Shown here: piece after piece, positions 59,438 through 64,000 of the stretch | How the letters are laid out: each line of letters starts with the position of its first letter | Numbering within the stretch: position 1 is the first letter of the stretch | The notes under the pieces: generated by a model | Told to the model about the DNA's origin: nothing | What the model saw: only the letters and a program-made list of their open reading frames with translations | Database searches by the model: none | From: Pontederia crassipes | Taxonomy: Eukaryota > Streptophyta > Magnoliopsida > Commelinales > Pontederiaceae | Direction: 5' to 3' | DNA length: 64,000 bases | NCBI GenBank assembly: GCA_030549335.1 | Contig: CM060191.1 | Span: forward strand, 56,617,947-56,681,946 | Program-made: the position numbers and the translations under genes

Positions 59438-60809
59438 GTTGGTCTCAAGACCATATTCCATGTATTTTGATGATAGCAAACAAGGAAGATGATGTACTAA
59501 TTATGCTTAAAGTGATAGTGTGAACATGTTTAATATTTTTCGAAGAAAAATAGTCGAAGTATTATCTGCAGTAAAAACGGGCGACCGATACTATATCGGT
59601 CGACCGTTATGGTAGATAATGGACGACCGAAATGAATGATGGAGCATCCGCTAATCACAGAATGGAAGAACCTCTGAAAAATGGACGACCGATTTATAAC
59701 AAGTCGACCGTTATTGAAGATAGTGGACGTCCGAAATGGAGAATGGAACGTCCGCTAATCACAGAAAGAATCAACCTCTAAAAATGGGCGATCGATCTTA
59801 TAGCGGTCGACCATTATTGAAAATAGTGGACGACCGAAATGGAAGATGAAACATTCGCTAATCACAAAAAAGATCAACCTCTAAAAACGGGCGACCGATC
59901 TTATAACGGTCGACCGTTATGAAGAGAATGGACGACCGAAATAGAAGACTAGATCATCCGCTAATCACAGAATGGATTGAACTTCAGAATCGGTCGACTG
60001 ATTCACTATCGGGCGACCGTTATGAAAGCAAGAATGACTATAATTCTTCTACGGCTTACTATCAATGGTAAACTGCACAGAAAAGATAAAATAATGGATA
60101 TAATTTTTTATTAAATGGATGACCGATTTGGTAATGGACGACCGCCGAAGAATCGACAGACAGAATAACAGCTAGTTACTGTGTAAAACAGACGACCGAT
60201 ACTGAAACGATCGACCGATTTAGGGCTGGCAGCAAAAGCTTTTTGAATTACGCCAAATTTTCAAGAGAAGCCTATAAAAGGGATCCAAAAGATTGAAGGA
60301 AGATCATCCAAGCAAGGCAAATCATTCTAGAGCTCCCTTCAAATCCAAAGCATTTTTCTTGAGTCAAAGTTGCAAATCATCTCTTCCCTCTTCTAGTTTC
60401 TTATTGAGAATATTACTTATAAGAAGAAGAGTCTTGGAGGAAATTCTTGTTTAAATAGTTTTTGAGAGCTCCTTATAAGAAGAGGTGTGCCTTACCTCTT
60501 GAGCAAAGAAGAAAGCATTGTGGTGTAGAAAGAGTTATTATCTCCCTATAAGAAAAGAGAAGGATAATGAATCTCCGACGGTCTCAAGGTTGAGGAGTCG
60601 GAGCGGAGACGTAGGCCAAGGAGTTGGGTTGAACCTCATCAACATATCGCATCTTTCTCTTCTCTTACTTCTCTTGCTTCTCTTGTGATTTTATTACCTA
60701 TCATTTACTTGCTTGTAATCGCATTCACTCTAAATTTACTTCTACGTCTTTTTCGGTTTTAAATTTTGATACACCAATTCAACCCCCTATTGGTGCTTTC
60801 AATCCTAGA
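59438..60809 (+). repeat. 5' LTR of the SIRE-like element
   Basis: It begins TGTTGG and ends at about aatcctaga, so the usual terminal CA is mutated to GA. TATAAAAG is at 60273-60280. The U3 (59575-60240) is dominated by repeats of the form ggacgaccgaaatgg, cgctaatcacagaa and cggtcgaccgttat with a spacing of roughly 115 bp. Confidence 0.87.
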
Positions 60810-60823
60810 ATTGATATCAGAGC
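60810..60823 (+). other. Primer-binding site for initiator tRNA-Met
   Basis: attgatatcagagc follows the LTR directly. It equals the canonical tggtatcagagc complement of plant initiator tRNA-Met except for one G-to-A change. Confidence 0.88.
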
Positions 60824-60864
60824 ATTGTTGCTCTTGTTTTAAAGATTTAAACATCTTTTGAGCT

Positions 60865-62427
60865 ATGACATCAAATAGTTTTACCTTGGGTGAAGGCCAA
60901 TCCACAAATCGCCCTCCACTTTTTAATGGTTCAAATTTTGCCTATTGGAAAATTAGAATGCAAGCTTATCTATGCTTTATTGATATTGATATTTGGGATA
61001 TAATTGAAAATGGTTTTGACTTGCATGGAAGGTCATCTTTGGAATACACCGAAGGTGAAAGGCTACTTGTGAAATTAGATTGGAAAGCAAAAAATCATCT
61101 TTTTTGTGCTTTAGATGCAACGGAATTTAATCGTATTTCAAATTATCAAAGTGCTTATGAGATTTGGAGGAAACTCATTATTACACATGAAGGTACCGAT
61201 AAGGTTAAGGAGTCTAGACTTAATATTTTGAATAATCAATATGACTATTTTAAGATGCATGAAAATGAGTCTATAAATGAAATGGTTGTGTGTTTTAATG
61301 ATATTGTGAATGTCTTAGCCTCTTTGGGCGAGCCACGGACTAACTCTCAAAAAGTGAAGAAATTTTTTAAATCCTCCTCCAAGTGGCATACAAAACGAAC
61401 CGTGATCGAAGAGAATGACTTAAACAAGTTAGATTTTGAGGATCTCATAGGTTCACTATTGACTTATGAGATTGGAGTCAAGGAAGATGAAAAAACAAGT
61501 ATTTCCAAAAAGAAGACCTTGACGTTGAAGGCAAAGATGGATGGAAGTGAAACAAGTGAAGAAGATGAAGATGAGAAGAAGCTAGCCTTGTACGCTAAGA
61601 AGCTTGACAAATATTTTAAATTTGCCAAGCAAAAGAAGAAATGTGGCTTTTCAAAAAGAAAATCATCAAGTAAAAATCAAGTGACGTGTTTTGAATGCAA
61701 GAAGGTTGAACATTATAAGAATGAGTGTCCAAATCTAGCCAAGAAGGAAAAGGAAGGAAAAAACTTGAAGAAGGAAAATGAAGCTCTTCAAGCCACGTGG
61801 GGTAGAAGTGAAAATGAAGAAAATGACTCAAACATCTCCTTAAGTGATGATGAAGAAGCTTACATATGTCTAATGACAAATAGCTATGAAGTATTATCTA
61901 ACTCATCCGAATCTAGTGATAGCGAATCTTTCGATATGCATGATGAGTTTAGAATTCTTATAGATAAATATAGATCTCTTAAAAAGAAGCATGGTGATTT
62001 GAAAATAGAATTTGAAAATTTGAAAAATAAGCATGATACTAAAGTTTATGAAAATTGTGATTTATTAGATGATGAGAATTCTTGTTTGGAATTTATAATT
62101 GAAGCTTTAAAAATGGAAAATAATACCTTGAAATTATCTTATGAAAAACAAACATGTAGTGTTGAAACCTTGAAAAATGAGAATATTATTTTAAAAGGTA
62201 AGCTTGAAAAATTTACAAATGGTGGAAAAATGCTAGATGTAATGCTATCAATGCAAAGAAGACCTTTTAACAAAAATGGACTTGGTTTTAGATTATTTGA
62301 TACTAAAAAGGATAAAAAAATTCTATTTGTTAAAGCATCACAAAATCTTCATACGAAATCGCATATTACTTGTTTTCATTGTAATTATCAAGGACATTAC
62401 TTTGATGAATGCAAAGTTAGAATGTGA
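60865..62427 (+). CDS. Copia gag polyprotein part with two CCHC zinc knuckles
   Basis: This is the structural protein that packages the retroelement RNA. The 520-codon open frame opens with the UBN2/gag motif RPPLFNGSNFAYWKIRM and WDIIENG (residues ~17-55), then ENDLNKLDFEDLIGSLLTYE. It has a zinc knuckle CFECKKVEHYKNEC (about residue 274), an acidic and coiled-coil-like stretch rich in E, K, N and L (residues 310-460), and a second knuckle CFHCNYQGHYFDEC near the C-terminus. The first knuckle has Val-Glu-His where Gly-His is usual. The stop at 62427 cuts it from protease; family members read on, so a point mutation or deliberate boundary is possible. The start ATG 60865 lies 41 bp after the PBS. 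Confidence 0.9.
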   Translation: MTSNSFTLGEGQSTNRPPLFNGSNFAYWKIRMQAYLCFIDIDIWDIIENGFDLHGRSSLEYTEGERLLVKLDWKAKNHLFCALDATEFNRISNYQSAYEIWRKLIITHEGTDKVKESRLNILNNQYDYFKMHENESINEMVVCFNDIVNVLASLGEPRTNSQKVKKFFKSSSKWHTKRTVIEENDLNKLDFEDLIGSLLTYEIGVKEDEKTSISKKKTLTLKAKMDGSETSEEDEDEKKLALYAKKLDKYFKFAKQKKKCGFSKRKSSSKNQVTCFECKKVEHYKNECPNLAKKEKEGKNLKKENEALQATWGRSENEENDSNISLSDDEEAYICLMTNSYEVLSNSSESSDSESFDMHDEFRILIDKYRSLKKKHGDLKIEFENLKNKHDTKVYENCDLLDDENSCLEFIIEALKMENNTLKLSYEKQTCSVETLKNENIILKGKLEKFTNGGKMLDVMLSMQRRPFNKNGLGFRLFDTKKDKKILFVKASQNLHTKSHITCFHCNYQGHYFDECKVRM

Positions 62428-64000
62428 TTAAATAGTGGTATGAAGAATATTTGGGTCCCTAAATGGATCATCACTAACCAAGTTGGACCCAAATAAGTTT
62501 GGATATCAAAAAGATGAGAATCTTAATGTCTTGCTTGTAGGGTGCTCCAAAGGAAATTGAAAGCAAATGGTATTTGGATAGTGGATGCTCAAGACATATG
62601 ATGGGTGATCCATCAAACTTTGTTATATTGGAAAAGAAAAATGGAGGAAGAGTCACCTTTGGAGATAATAGCAAAGGTAGAGTAATTGGCATGGGCAATG
62701 TTGGTAAGAATGATAAAATATATTTAGAAAATGTGTGGTTAGTTGAAAATTTAAAATATAATTTAATTAGTATAAGTCAATTGTGTGATAAGAACTATTT
62801 AGTGAATTTTGAAAAGGACAAATGTTTGATTTTAGATGAAAGTAAAAATGTTCTACACGTGAGTTTTAGATATAATAATGTATGTAAAATTGACTTTGAA
62901 AATTGGAAAAGTGAAAAATGTCTTAGTGTTATGCATGATGATATAAATCTTTGACATAGAAGATTAGGACATGTAATATTTAAGTTGTTAAACAAACTTT
63001 CATATCATAAATTAGTTAGAGGTTTATCTAAAATTAAATTTGAGAAAAATAATGTTTGCGATTCATATCTTAAAGGTAAACAAATCAAAAGCTCTTTCAA
63101 ATTAAAGAATGTTATTAGTACACATAGGTCCTTAGAACTTTTACATCTTAACTTATTTGGACCTATTGTATTATAAGTTTAAGTGGAAAGAAATATGTAT
63201 TTGTAATTGTTAATGTCTTCTCTCGTTTTACTTGGACTATTTTTCTTACAAGTAAAGATGAAATTATAAATATGTTTTCTAAATTTGTAAAAAGAGTACA
63301 AAATAAACTTGAGTTGAGAATTGCAAAAATTAGAAGTGATCATGGAGGTGAATTCGAAAACTACAAATTTGAATTGTTTTGTGAAGAAAATGAAATTACA
63401 CATAATTTCTTCACATCTAGAACACCTCAACAAAATGGAGTAGTATAAAGAAAAAATAGAACTATTCAAGAAATGGGTAGGACAATTTTAAATGAAAGTA
63501 ATTTACCCAAGTATTTTTGGGCGGAAGCCATAAATATATCATGTTATGTTTTAAATAGAGACACACTTAGAGCCCTTGAAAAAAAACATGCTTTGAAATG
63601 TTATATGGAAAAATGTCAAATATTTCATATTTCAAGGTGTTTGGTTGTAAATGTTATATCTTGAATATTAAAGACAAATTAGATAAATTTGATGCAAAAT
63701 GTGATGATGGTGTATTTCTTAGATACTCTAGCACTAGTAAAGCATATAGAGTATATAATAAAAGAACATTAGTTGTTGTAGAATCTATTAATGTTAAATT
63801 CAATGAAACTAATGATTTTTTTATGAGCAAGCTAGTGAATGATGATGAATAAGAAATAATTGAAGTGGAACGACATCTTGAAGACATATAAATCCAAAAT
63901 GAAGAATTGAAAGAAAATAGAATGGATAACTCAAATGTGGAACAAATAGAAGAACCACAAGTGGAGGACAATCAAATCATTCCAAGGAATTGGAAACATA
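62428..64000 (+). pseudogene. Copia pol remnant: protease, pre-integrase and integrase
   Basis: Broken frames in order: protease with WYLDSGCSRHMMGD (active-site DSG, 62568-62610); a pre-integrase segment HRRLGHV after a stop near 62955, with CDSYLKGKQIKSSF; an integrase core with SLELLHLNLFGP, FVIVNVFSRFTWTIFL, RSDHGGEFEN and TPQQNGVV (63140-63450), which carry the D,D,E region; then KVFGCKCYI and LDKFDAKCDDGVFLRYS (63615-63730). Stops occur near 62430, 62955, 63176 and 63448 and a frameshift near 63600. RT and RNase H lie beyond the window. Confidence 0.88.

Larger units (their letters stand above)
59438..64000 (+). mobile_element. SIRE-like Ty1/copia retrotransposon, 5' part (continues past the window)
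   Basis: The order is 5' LTR, primer-binding site, gag, protease, GAG-pre-integrase and integrase, the Ty1/copia order. The left flank is ctaac (59433-59437). The element runs off the window before RT. Stops and frameshifts break pol, so it is not autonomous, though the gag frame is open. Confidence 0.92.

Noticed and set aside
59438-64000. Integrated pararetrovirus
   Set aside because: LTRs, a tRNA-Met primer site and the gag-protease-integrase order identify a Ty1/copia retrotransposon; no movement protein or other viral motif was seen.

Overview
The window is nuclear DNA from a flowering plant, probably a non-grass monocot. The evidence is the plant-specific genes (a plastid lipoyl-pathway enzyme with four coding exons, an NPH3/RPT2 BTB protein, an intronless CYP74A allene oxide synthase), the GC-rich coding exons set in AT-rich intergenic DNA, plastid DNA inserted in the nucleus, and dense nested plant transposons (Ty1/copia SIRE-like, Ty3/gypsy, CACTA, MITEs, one SINE). 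The species assignment is an inference; no species-specific marker was recognised.

Layout. 1-3.8 kb looks like the downstream part of a long Ty3-type LTR, including a 62-bp tandem array. 5.2-5.7 kb holds a 234-bp tandem duplication and 6.0-6.5 kb a MITE with long inverted repeats. A gene island follows: plastid octanoyltransferase LIP2p (+, 8.36-10.56 kb) and an NPH3-domain BTB gene (-, 13.47-11.07 kb) lie tail to tail, about 0.5 kb apart. The BTB gene reads through its family domains but carries a one-base frameshift in a C-homopolymer tract. From 13.5 to 22.5 kb there is no recognisable gene, only a small hAT-type MITE, a second MITE-like element and simple repeats.

22.5-41 kb is a nest of elements. 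The outer element is a dead minus-strand Ty3/gypsy retrotransposon whose ~1.7-kb flanking repeats (probable LTRs) sit at about 22.5-30.0 and 36.2-41.0 kb. Inserted in it are a gag-only SIRE-like copia element, a reverse-oriented SIRE-like solo LTR, a CACTA transposon that has captured pieces of two host genes (plastid Cu/Zn superoxide dismutase and the cap-binding protein nCBP), a SINE, and a 2.96-kb solo LTR. 41.2-48.3 kb is a second nest: a minus-strand Ty3 solo LTR holding another solo LTR and a second CACTA element with a large pyrimidine-rich minisatellite.

The second gene region is allene oxide synthase (+, 49.75-51.32 kb), with a TATA box and two G-boxes in a duplicated promoter motif. 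53.0-58.65 kb is a 1.6-kb tandem duplication. Its second copy has received a mosaic plastid insertion (ycf2, rpoA and trnI-GAU pieces) and a 1.95-kb solo LTR; the first copy preserves both empty sites. The window ends inside a SIRE-like copia element (59.44 kb onward) with a 5' LTR, a primer-binding site, a long gag frame and a broken protease-integrase region.

The intact host genes act in plastid lipoylation (LIP2p) and jasmonate synthesis (AOS); the NPH3 protein is a probable CUL3 adaptor. They do not form a functional cluster.
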